DNA of 64,000 nt from positions 1 through 64,000 of the forward strand of contig NZ_JAPNLJ010000017.1 of NCBI RefSeq assembly GCF_026627445.1, given 5' to 3'. The position numbers and the translations under genes are program-made. The DNA comes from Streptomyces sp. H27-H1. Lineage in GTDB: Bacteria; Actinomycetota; Actinomycetes; Streptomycetales; Streptomycetaceae. Below the pieces are notes generated by a model that was not told the DNA's origin, ran no database searches, and saw nothing but the letters and a program-made list of their open reading frames with translations. Shown here in pieces: positions 16,055-23,987 of the stretch (its first letter is position 1; each line of letters begins with the position of its first letter).

Positions 16055-17073
16055 TGGCTCCTCCTCCCAAAGCCCCGCTGCTCCAAGTCCGCGATCTGCA
16101 CGTCACGTTCACGACCCCGCGCGGCGCCGTACGCGCCGTCGACTCCCTCGGCTTCACCGTCGAGGCCGGCCGCACGCTCGGCATCGTCGGCGAATCCGGC
16201 TCGGGCAAGTCCGTCACCTCCCTCGCCGTCATGGGCCTGCACCGGGGCGCCGAGATCGGCGGCTCCATCGCCCTCGACGGGCAGGAGCTCACCACCAAGT
16301 CCGAGAAGGAGCTCTCCAAGCTGCGCGGCCGCAAGATGGCCATGATCTTCCAGGACCCGCTGTCCAGCCTGCACCCCTACTACACGGTCGGCGAGCAGAT
16401 CGCCGAGCACTTCCGGGTCCACTTCCGGGCCGGCCGGGCCGCCGCGAAGAGGCGCGCCGTCGACATGCTCGGCGAGGTCGGCATCCCCGAACCCGCCCGC
16501 CGGGCGGGGGAGTACCCGCACCAGTTCTCCGGCGGCATGCGCCAGCGCGCGATGATCGCCATGGCGCTCGCCTGCGAACCCGACCTGCTCATCGCCGACG
16601 AGCCGACCACCGCCCTCGACGTCACCGTGCAGGCGCAGATCCTGGAGCTGATCGCAGGGCTCCAGCAGGACCGCGGACTCGGGGTCGTCATGATCACCCA
16701 CGATCTGGGCGTGGTCGCCCGGGTCGCCCACGAGGTGCTCGTCATGTACGGCGGCCGGGCCGCCGAACAGGCCTCGGTGGACGCGCTGTTCACCGACCCG
16801 GCGCACCCCTACACCCGGGGCCTCCTCGACTCCCTGCCCCGGCTGGACGACGCCGACGACGAGCCGCTGAGGGCCATCCCCGGCTCCCCGCCCTCGCTGC
16901 TCGCCCCGGCCCCGGGATGCGCCTTCGCCCCGCGCTGCGCCATGGCCGCCGCGGGCACGGAGGAGGACCGGCAGCGCTGCGCCACGGTACGGCCGGAGCT
17001 CCGGCCGTACGGCGATGAAGGCCGCGAGGCGGCCTGCCACTTCGCGGGCGCCGTACAGGAGGTGACCCGATGA
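16054..17073 (+). CDS. Peptide ABC transporter ATPase (DppD-like)
   Basis: This 339-residue ATPase starts at ATG 16054, overlapping the upstream TGA. Walker A is GESGSGKSV, the ABC signature FSGGMRQRAMIAMAL, Walker B LLIADEPTTALDV and the switch histidine is in MITHDLGVVA. The C-terminal oligopeptide-transporter extension with clustered cysteines (PGCAFAPRCAMAA ... RCATV ... ACHF) is present, as in DppD/OppD. It energises uptake with the following paralogue. Confidence 0.92.
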   Translation: MAPPPKAPLLQVRDLHVTFTTPRGAVRAVDSLGFTVEAGRTLGIVGESGSGKSVTSLAVMGLHRGAEIGGSIALDGQELTTKSEKELSKLRGRKMAMIFQDPLSSLHPYYTVGEQIAEHFRVHFRAGRAAAKRRAVDMLGEVGIPEPARRAGEYPHQFSGGMRQRAMIAMALACEPDLLIADEPTTALDVTVQAQILELIAGLQQDRGLGVVMITHDLGVVARVAHEVLVMYGGRAAEQASVDALFTDPAHPYTRGLLDSLPRLDDADDEPLRAIPGSPPSLLAPAPGCAFAPRCAMAAAGTEEDRQRCATVRPELRPYGDEGREAACHFAGAVQEVTR

Positions 17074-18107
17074 CCCCGGCGAACAGGACCGGACCCCGGA
17101 CCGGCACGGTCCCGGCGGCCCGGGGTGAGACCCCGCCCCCGCTGCTGCGCGTACGCGACCTCACGATGACCTTCCCCGGCAGACGGACCGTGACCGGGCG
17201 CCGGGGGGCTCCCGTGCGCGCCGTCGACGGAATCTCCTTCGACCTGGAGGCCGGCCGTACCCTGGGCCTCGTAGGGGAGTCGGGCTGCGGCAAGTCCACC
17301 ACCGGGCGGATGCTGGTACGGCTGCTGGAACCGACCTCCGGGAGCGTCGAGTTCGACGGCAGGGACATCAGCCGGCTCTCCCAGAGCGCCCTGCGCCCGC
17401 TGCGCCCGGGCCTGCAGATGGTCTTCCAGGACCCGCACTCCTCCCTCAACCCCCGCCAGACGGTGGCCCGGATCATCTCCGACCCGCTGCTGGTCCAGGG
17501 TTCCGGTGCGGCGGACGCCCGCCGCCGGGCCGCCGAGCTGATGGAGCTCGTAGGACTGATCCCGGAGCACATCGACCGTTATCCGCACGAGTTCTCCGGC
17601 GGCCAGGCGCAGCGCATCGGCATCGCCCGCTCGCTCGCCACCAGCCCCCGGCTGATCGTCGCCGACGAGCCGGTCTCGGCGCTCGACGTCTCCGTCCAGG
17701 CACAGATCGTCAACCTGATGGAGCGGCTGCGCACCGAACTGGGCCTGGCCTACGTGTTCATCGCGCACGACCTCTCCGTCGTCAAACGGGTCAGCGACCG
17801 GGTCGCCGTCATGTACCTCGGCCGGATCGTCGAGATGGGCGACAAGAAGGCGCTCTACGAGAACCCCCAGCACCCCTACACCAGGGCGCTGCTGTCCGCC
17901 GTGCCGCTGCCGGACCCGGCGGCGGAGCGGCGGCGCGAGCGGATCGTGCTGCTCGGCGACCCGCCGAGCCCGGCCGCCCCACCCCCGGGCTGCACCTTCC
18001 ACCCCAGATGCCCCAAGGCCCAGGCCGTCTGCCGGACGGAAGCCCCCGTCCTGCGCACGACGGAGGGCCGCGAGGTGGCCTGCCACTTCCCGGGCGTGGA
18101 GGGGTAA
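17070..18107 (+). CDS. Peptide ABC transporter ATPase (DppF-like)
   Basis: This 345-residue second ATPase overlaps the DppD-like gene by 4 bases. Walker A is GESGCGKST, the signature FSGGQAQRIGIARSL, Walker B LIVADEPVSALDV and the H-loop IAHDLSVV. The C-terminal Cys motif (PGCTFHPRCPKA ... ACHF) is also present. It is the last gene of the transporter operon and faces the DPP-IV-type peptidase gene convergently, across GC-rich hairpins. Confidence 0.92.
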   Translation: MTPANRTGPRTGTVPAARGETPPPLLRVRDLTMTFPGRRTVTGRRGAPVRAVDGISFDLEAGRTLGLVGESGCGKSTTGRMLVRLLEPTSGSVEFDGRDISRLSQSALRPLRPGLQMVFQDPHSSLNPRQTVARIISDPLLVQGSGAADARRRAAELMELVGLIPEHIDRYPHEFSGGQAQRIGIARSLATSPRLIVADEPVSALDVSVQAQIVNLMERLRTELGLAYVFIAHDLSVVKRVSDRVAVMYLGRIVEMGDKKALYENPQHPYTRALLSAVPLPDPAAERRRERIVLLGDPPSPAAPPPGCTFHPRCPKAQAVCRTEAPVLRTTEGREVACHFPGVEG

Positions 18108-18121
18108 CGCCAGGCTCCGCT

Positions 18122-18190
18122 CCCGGGGGCCGGCCCCCGGGCGCGGCCCGGGGAACGGGGGAACCGGGGGTCCCCGGACGGAGTCCGGGG
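18122..18190. terminator. GC-rich hairpins between convergent transporter and peptidase genes
   Basis: A perfect 20-base palindrome of C/G runs at 18122-18141 is followed by CCCCGGAC / GTCCGGGG arms at 18172-18190. No T-tract is present. A following stretch, GGGTAGGGGACTTGGCCCCG, resembles sequence near 5166-5188 and may be a recurrent intergenic element of this genome. Confidence 0.55.
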
Positions 18191-18255
18191 GAGGGTAGGG
18201 GACTTGGCCCCGCGCAGCGGCGACCCGCAGCCGGAGCCCGCCCCTGCCCGCCCCC

Positions 18256-20337
18256 TCAGCCCAACTCGCGTCGGAAGAACGCCAGTTCCTGCGCCACGAT
18301 CTTCTCCCGCACCCCACCCGGGGTCATGTGGGTGACCCCCGGCAGCGCGAGGAGCTGGTGCGGACGCCCCGCATCCGTCAGCGCCCGCGACAACCGCAGC
18401 GTGTGCGACGGATGCACGTTGTCATCGGCCAGCCCCGTCACCAGCAGCAGCGGCCGCGTCAGCCCCGCCGCGTCCGCGAGCAGCGAGTCCCGCTCGTACA
18501 CCTCGGGGTGCTCCGCCGGCAGGCCCAGGTACCGCTCGGTGTACGCGGTGTCGTACTGCCGGAAGTCGGTCGGCGCGGCCCCGGCCGCCGCCGCGTGGAA
18601 GACGTCCGGGCGGCGCAGCACCGCGAGGGCGGAGAGGTACCCGCCGTAGGACCAGCCGCGGATGCCGACCCGGGTCAGGTCGAGGTCGCCGTGGCGTGCC
18701 CCGAGCGCCTGCAGGGCGGCGACCTGGTCCTCCAGGGTGACCTCGGAGAAGCCCCGGTACATGGCGTGGGTGAACTGGGGGGAGACGTACGCGGTGCCGC
18801 GGTTGTCGACGGTGACCACGGCGAAGCCCTGGTCGGCCCACCACTGCCGGAGCTGCCAGCGGCGCGGCTCCGCGCTGACGTCCTGCATGCCGGGGCCGCC
18901 GTAGCTGTCCATCAGTACGGGCAGCCGCGTGCCGGGGACGTGGCCGCGCGGCCAGACCAGCGCGGTGGGGACGCCGTGCTCGGTGACCCGCTCCAGCACC
19001 GGGACCACCCGGTACGGCAGCGGCTGCGACAGGTCGCCGGGAGTGAACTCTCTTCCGTCGGCGGTCCGTAGGACGCGCCGGACCCCGTCGGCGTCGGCGG
19101 AGGTCAGCAGCAGCGCCCCGGCGGCGGCCTGGACGCTGTGCACTCCCGGCCCGTCCGCGAGCGCGGTCAGCTCGCCGGTGTCCGGATCCAGCAGGAGCAC
19201 CTGCTGCTCGGAGGGGTCGCGCCGGCCGGCCTCGATGAGCAGCCGGTTCCCGTGGGCGCCGGCCACCTTGCGGACCTGGAGCCCGTCCCCGGTGAGGAGT
19301 ACGCCGTCCAGCGCGAGCGCGCGGGCGGCCCCGCCGCGGGTGTCGGCCGAGGTGAGCATCCGGCCGTCGGCCAGGCGTGCCGGGGTGCCGGGGAGCATGG
19401 GGTCCACCCACTGGGGGTGCGTGGTGCGCGACAGCTCCCGGGTGCGCCCGGTGTCCGGGTCGGCGGAGAGCAGCAGGACGTGTCGCTGGAGCCGGTCCCG
19501 CACGGTGAGCAGGATCTCGGCGGGCGAATCCCAGCCGGCGTCGGAAACGTACGGGTAGGTCTCGGCGTCCCAGGCGAGCCGTACGGCGGGGTCCCCGCCC
19601 GGCCCGAACACCCAGAGCTGCACGTCGGCGTTGGGGCCGCCCGCCTCGGGGTACGCGAAGTCCTCGGCCGGCAGCTCCGGGTGCGCCGGGTCGGCGAACC
19701 AGCGCCGCTGGAGGGCGGATTCGTCGACACGGGCGGCGAGCAGGCGCTGTCCGTCGGGGGACCACCAGTGGCCCCGGTGCCGGTCGAGCTCCTCGGCGGC
19801 GGCGAACTCGGACACGCCCCAGCGGGCTCCGTCCCCCGGGCTGACCCGGCCGCCGGGGACGGTGTGCAGGGCGTCGTCGGCGACGTAGGCGATGCGTGAG
19901 CCGTCGGGGCTCGGGAGCGGGTCGAAGACGGGTCCGGCGGTGGGGAGTTCCTTGGGCTGCGCGGGCTGTCCGGCGTCCGCCTCCCGGGTGACCTCGTACA
20001 GGCGCCCGTAGAGCGCGAACACCGCCTTGTGTCCGTCCGCGCAGAGTGCGTACGAGCCGATGCCGGCGGCGACGAGCCGGCTGCGTTCGCGCAGGCGGCG
20101 CTCGGCGACGGGGAGGGGCGCGGGCTCGGGGGACAGCTCGCGGGGGTCGGCGAGCCGGGTCTCGGTGCCGGTGGCGGTGTCCAGGACCCACAGGCTGTCG
20201 AGAGGATCGGTGGGTCCGGTGGAGCGGAGGAACCAGAGGAGCCGGCCTTCGCCGCCGAAGGCGAAGGCGCGCGGGGCGCCGTGGGTGAACCGGGCGGTGC
20301 TCGCGGAGAGCCTGAGGAAGTCATCCATGCGATCCAT
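18256..20337 (-). CDS. Dipeptidyl peptidase IV-type S9 serine peptidase
   Basis: This 693-residue prolyl-oligopeptidase-family enzyme has an N-terminal beta-propeller and a C-terminal alpha/beta-hydrolase domain. The catalytic residues are S563 in GWSYGGYLS, D639 in GLADDNVH and H670 in GVTHM. The propeller has an AEELDRHRGHWWSPDG segment, equivalent to the Glu-Glu motif that DPP-IV uses to hold a free N-terminus. No signal peptide is visible, so it should act in the cytosol and remove Xaa-Pro dipeptides from imported collagen peptides. It lies next to the transporter, convergent with it. The N-terminus has two Met codons (20337 and 20328) with no clear Shine-Dalgarno. The upstream gap holds a weaker copy of the operator-like element. 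Confidence 0.88.
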   Translation of the reverse strand: MDRMDDFLRLSASTARFTHGAPRAFAFGGEGRLLWFLRSTGPTDPLDSLWVLDTATGTETRLADPRELSPEPAPLPVAERRLRERSRLVAAGIGSYALCADGHKAVFALYGRLYEVTREADAGQPAQPKELPTAGPVFDPLPSPDGSRIAYVADDALHTVPGGRVSPGDGARWGVSEFAAAEELDRHRGHWWSPDGQRLLAARVDESALQRRWFADPAHPELPAEDFAYPEAGGPNADVQLWVFGPGGDPAVRLAWDAETYPYVSDAGWDSPAEILLTVRDRLQRHVLLLSADPDTGRTRELSRTTHPQWVDPMLPGTPARLADGRMLTSADTRGGAARALALDGVLLTGDGLQVRKVAGAHGNRLLIEAGRRDPSEQQVLLLDPDTGELTALADGPGVHSVQAAAGALLLTSADADGVRRVLRTADGREFTPGDLSQPLPYRVVPVLERVTEHGVPTALVWPRGHVPGTRLPVLMDSYGGPGMQDVSAEPRRWQLRQWWADQGFAVVTVDNRGTAYVSPQFTHAMYRGFSEVTLEDQVAALQALGARHGDLDLTRVGIRGWSYGGYLSALAVLRRPDVFHAAAAGAAPTDFRQYDTAYTERYLGLPAEHPEVYERDSLLADAAGLTRPLLLVTGLADDNVHPSHTLRLSRALTDAGRPHQLLALPGVTHMTPGGVREKIVAQELAFFRRELG

Positions 20338-20350
20338 GAAACCAGTGTGT

Positions 20351-20379
20351 CATGTGAAATGGCACATAACATATGCCAC
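20351..20379. promoter_or_regulatory. Candidate operator between peptidase and MFS genes
   Basis: An A/T-rich island in the divergent gap contains an inverted repeat, GGCA-(9)-TGCC, at 20361-20377. AACATATGCCAC at 20368-20379 matches GTAATATGTCAC at 8 of 12 positions. On the minus strand TATGTT is a possible -10 for the peptidase. It is a weaker match than the other regulon sites. Confidence 0.4.
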
Positions 20380-20434
20380 ATAGCCTAGGCCGTTCGAGTG
20401 GTGGCACCCCGGGTACAGGTTTAGCGTCGAACAA

Positions 20435-21997
20435 GTGGACCCGAACGCTACGCCGAGCAGTACCAGCACCGGGACCGACGGCAAGGTCCAAGGCGACGGC
20501 AGCGGTCACGGACTCGCTCTGCTCGTGATCGCGTCGTGCCAGCTCATGGTCGTTCTCGACATCACCATCGTGAACATCGCGCTGCCGCACATCCAGACCG
20601 CCCTCGACTTCTCCACCGAGAGCCTGTCCTGGGTCGTCAACGCCTACACCCTCACCTTCGGCGGCCTGCTGCTCCTCGGAGGGCGCACCGGTGACATCCT
20701 CGGCCGGCGCCGCGTCTTCGTCTTCGGCGTCCTGCTCTTCGGCCTGGCCTCGCTCCTGGGCGGATTCGCCCAGAACGCGGGCCAGTTGATGGGTGCCCGG
20801 GCCCTCCAGGGCGTCGGGGGCGCCATCGCCTCGCCGACCGCCCTCGCGCTGATCACCACCACCTTCCGCGAAGGCCCCCAACGCAACCGGGCCTTCGGCG
20901 TCTTCGCCGGCGTCTCGGCCGGCGGCGGCGCGATCGGACTGCTGGCCGGCGGCGTGCTCGTGGAGTGGCTGAACTGGCGCTGGGTGCTCTTCGTCAACGT
21001 CCCGATCGCGCTGCTGATCGCCATCGCCACCCCGAAGGTCATCCGCGAGTCGGAGCGCCACCCCGGACACTTCGACTTCGCGGGCGCCCTGCTCTCCACC
21101 CTGGGCATGGTGGCCCTGGTCTACGGATTCATCCGCGCGTCCCAGGACGGCTGGCGGGACGGGCTGACGATCGGCTCCTTCGCGGCTGCCGTGATCCTGC
21201 TGAGCCTCTTCGTCGTCAACGAACGACGCTCGCCCCAGCCCATCACCCCACTGCACATGTTCGCCGACCGCAACCGGGCCGGCACGTACGCGATCATGCT
21301 CTTCTTCGCCTGCGCGATCTTCGGCATGTTCTTCTTCCTGACCCTGTTCGTGCAGAACGTGCTGGGCTTCAGCCCACTGCGCGCCGGGCTCGCCTTCCTG
21401 CCGGTCAGCGCGATGATCGCGGTGACGGCGGGCATCACCTCCCAGGGGCTGCCGAAGTGGGGGCCCAAACCGTTCATGGTGACGGGCTCCGTGCTCGCGG
21501 CCGCCGGACTGGCCTGGCTCACGCAGACCGACATCCACTCGACGTACCTGGGCAGCATCCTGGGCCCGATGCTGCTGTTCGCCGCCGGCATGGGCATGCA
21601 GTTCGTGTCCCTGACGCTGATGGCGCTCTCCAACGTCCCCGACCGGGAATCGGGCGCGGCCTCCGGGCTGCTGAACGCGATGCAGCAGGTGGGCGGTTCG
21701 CTGGGCCTGTCCATCCTGGTCACGGTGTTCGGTACGGCCAGCCGCAACGAGGCCAAGGACCAGGCGGGTTCCTTCCTGCGCACCGCCACACCCGAGCAGA
21801 AGCTGTTCTTCGCCCGGACCAAGCAGTACCCGAAGCCCTGGAGCGACCAGGTCCTCACCTCGGGCGTCAGCGCGGCCTTCGTCGCGGCGGCCGTTTTCAC
21901 CCTGGTCACGGCGCTGATCGCACTCTTCGTCATCCAGGTGCGGCCCTCCGACCTCGCCCGCCTCCAGGGCAACCACACACCGACGGCGGCGCGCTGA
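20435..21997 (+). CDS. MFS drug:H+ antiporter, DHA2 family (14 TM)
   Basis: This 520-residue protein has the 14-helix pattern of EmrB/QacA-type exporters. Motif C-like and motif A-like elements are visible (LDITIVNIALPHIQTALDF near the first helix; GGRTGDILGRRRVF in the loop between helices 2 and 3). It would export hydrophobic compounds or a metabolite, driven by protons. It is divergent from the peptidase and ends 9 bases from the convergent P450 gene. The GTG at 20435 is the first in-frame start and the ribosome-binding site is weak. Whether it belongs to the collagen regulon or to the P450 is unknown. Confidence 0.87.
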   Translation: MDPNATPSSTSTGTDGKVQGDGSGHGLALLVIASCQLMVVLDITIVNIALPHIQTALDFSTESLSWVVNAYTLTFGGLLLLGGRTGDILGRRRVFVFGVLLFGLASLLGGFAQNAGQLMGARALQGVGGAIASPTALALITTTFREGPQRNRAFGVFAGVSAGGGAIGLLAGGVLVEWLNWRWVLFVNVPIALLIAIATPKVIRESERHPGHFDFAGALLSTLGMVALVYGFIRASQDGWRDGLTIGSFAAAVILLSLFVVNERRSPQPITPLHMFADRNRAGTYAIMLFFACAIFGMFFFLTLFVQNVLGFSPLRAGLAFLPVSAMIAVTAGITSQGLPKWGPKPFMVTGSVLAAAGLAWLTQTDIHSTYLGSILGPMLLFAAGMGMQFVSLTLMALSNVPDRESGAASGLLNAMQQVGGSLGLSILVTVFGTASRNEAKDQAGSFLRTATPEQKLFFARTKQYPKPWSDQVLTSGVSAAFVAAAVFTLVTALIALFVIQVRPSDLARLQGNHTPTAAR

Positions 21998-22006
21998 CCC
22001 TGACGC

Positions 22007-23458
22007 TCAGCCCTCCACGCGCCGGATCCGGCAGCGCGCCGGACTCGTAGTACGCAGGGTGATCCCGGCGGTGACGGAAATGTCGGTGTCGACCGCCTCG
22101 AACTCGTAGGCCCGCAGCAGCATCGCCAGCGCGATCACCGACTCCAGCATGGAGAAGTGCTGTCCGATGCAGGCGCGCGGGCCGCCGCCGAAGGGCAGCC
22201 AGGCGTAACGCGGCCGGGCCGCCTCCGCCTCCGGGGTGAACCGGTCGGGGTCGAAACGCTCCGGGTCCGGCCAGTACTCGGGGTGGCGGTGGATCACCCA
22301 GGGCGCGACGATCACATCGGCGCCGGCCGGGATGGCGTACCCGTCCACCTCCGCCGCGGCGACCGAGCGGCGGCCGAGGGCGGGGGCCGCCGGATAGAGC
22401 CGCATGGCCTCCTTGAGCACCTGGGTGAGGTACGGGAGCCGGTCGAGGTCGGCGGCCCCGGGCGCACGGTCGCCCAGTACGGCGGCAATCTCCGCGCGGG
22501 CCCGGTCCTGGAGCTCGGGATGGCGGCCCAGCAGGTGGAGGGTGAAGGCGAGCGAGGTGGCTGTCGTCTCGTGTCCGGCGAGCAGGAAGATCAGTACCTG
22601 CTCACGCAGTTCGGTGGCGTCGAACTCCCCGTCGTCCGCGCTGGTCGCGGCGGCGAGCAGCGACAGCAGGTCCTCACCGGGTGCGCCGGCCGCCCCTGCC
22701 TCCGGCCCTGTCTCCGTCGCCGCCCCGGCCCCGGCCCCCGCTCCTGCCCTTGGGCTCCGGCGCTCGGCGATGATCGCGTCGCAGATCGCGTACAGCTCGT
22801 CCAGCGCCGCGGCCGCCCGCTTGTTGCCCGGAGTGGGCCAGTCGCGGGGGACGTTGACGGGGGAGTAGCCGCGGCGCATCACATAAGCGGTGATGACCGG
22901 AAAGCATCGGTCGACGACGTCGGCGGTGGCATCCACATCGGTGCCGAAGAGGATCCGGGAGACGGCGCGCAGCGCCAGGGTCATCATCTCGTCCGCGACG
23001 TCGACGACCCCGTCCGCGGCCTCCTCCCAGGCCGCGAGGGTGGCGGCGGTCTCGCTCGCGACGGCGTCCGCGTACCCGTCCACCCGGCGCTTGGTGAACA
23101 GCGGCTGGACCAGCCGCCGCTGACGCATGTAGTCCTCGTCCTGACTGGTGAGCAGACCGTTGCCGAAGGCGTTGCGGACCTCTTGGTACAGGGCGTTGTC
23201 CTTGCGGAAGTTGGCCGCCTGCGAGGCCAGGACCTGCTGCGCCCCCTCCGCCGAGAACACGCAGTGCAGCTCGGTGCGCAGGCCCGGCGGACCGGCCGCG
23301 ATCCGTACGACGTCGCCGTGCCGGTGCTGTGCCCGCAGGTACGTGCCGAGTGCGTCCGATTTCAGGTCGGCGAGCGACCCGAGCAGTGGGGAACCCTCCA
23401 GCCGGGGGATCTCCGTACCGACGCCGCTGCCTGTCCGTGGTGCTTGCGCTGTTGCCAT
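22007..23458 (-). CDS. Cytochrome P450
   Basis: This 483-residue soluble monooxygenase has the I-helix oxygen-binding motif AGHETTATS, the K-helix EAMR, and the heme-binding FGGGPRACIGQHF with C430 as thiolate ligand. It is longer than most Streptomyces P450s and carries an Ala/Gly-rich insert (around residues 240-263) before the I helix. Overall it resembles fatty-acid or alkane-type hydroxylases more than biosynthetic P450s, but the substrate cannot be assigned. No ferredoxin gene is adjacent. It is convergent with the MFS exporter, with only 9 bases between the stop codons. Confidence 0.88.
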   Translation of the reverse strand: MATAQAPRTGSGVGTEIPRLEGSPLLGSLADLKSDALGTYLRAQHRHGDVVRIAAGPPGLRTELHCVFSAEGAQQVLASQAANFRKDNALYQEVRNAFGNGLLTSQDEDYMRQRRLVQPLFTKRRVDGYADAVASETAATLAAWEEAADGVVDVADEMMTLALRAVSRILFGTDVDATADVVDRCFPVITAYVMRRGYSPVNVPRDWPTPGNKRAAAALDELYAICDAIIAERRSPRAGAGAGAGAATETGPEAGAAGAPGEDLLSLLAAATSADDGEFDATELREQVLIFLLAGHETTATSLAFTLHLLGRHPELQDRARAEIAAVLGDRAPGAADLDRLPYLTQVLKEAMRLYPAAPALGRRSVAAAEVDGYAIPAGADVIVAPWVIHRHPEYWPDPERFDPDRFTPEAEAARPRYAWLPFGGGPRACIGQHFSMLESVIALAMLLRAYEFEAVDTDISVTAGITLRTTSPARCRIRRVEG

Positions 23459-23575
23459 GACTCCGCCCTCAAAGCTGTGCCGACAGAGTGATTCTGCGGG
23501 CGGCGGCCCACCGGGGCGAGGGGCCGCCGAGTCATCAGGCCGAATATCGCCGCACCACCAGGACGCCCGCCCGCA

Positions 23576-23790
23576 CCACTTGTCGCAGGCGACGCCGTCG
23601 TCGTCCCGGTCGAGGTGCTGTCCGCGGCGCTCTGCCGCGTCACCCTCACCTCGCCGACTGCGGGCAGCCGAAGCCGAAGTCCAGCCCGACCCCGGCTCCC
23701 GGCCCGAAGGGCGTCAGCTACGAGAACTACGCCGCGGCCAAGGCCGCGGACGCCGCCCCGATCCGGCGCGGCCGGCCCGGATACGCCGGA
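23576..23790. pseudogene. Excalibur calcium-binding domain split on opposite strands
   Basis: The plus strand at 23713-23790 encodes the first half of an Excalibur domain (YENYAAAKAADAAPIRRG and then RPGYAG), preceded by the usual Pro/Lys-rich linker. The second half, HLDRDDDGVACDKW, is read from the minus strand at 23617-23576. Inverting the segment between about 23618 and 23790 would join GYAG directly to HLDRD, as in intact domains. No frame on either strand gives a complete protein. The 529 bases between the P450 and the MurA-like gene hold no other coding signal I can support. Confidence 0.6.
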
Positions 23791-23987
23791 AGGAACGTCA
23801 AGGCCCTTTCGGGTAACCCGGCCACGGCGACCCGGGGTTCACGCTGCGTACGTGTACGCACCTCATGCCCAACAGCCAGGCGCGAGCGCGAAGGGCCGTC
23901 GACGGAGCCTTCCGCGGGGGCGGAGACACCGGCGACGGCCCAGAGACGGCCCAGGAGGATGGAAAGGCGTCCTGACCTGCGACTCGG

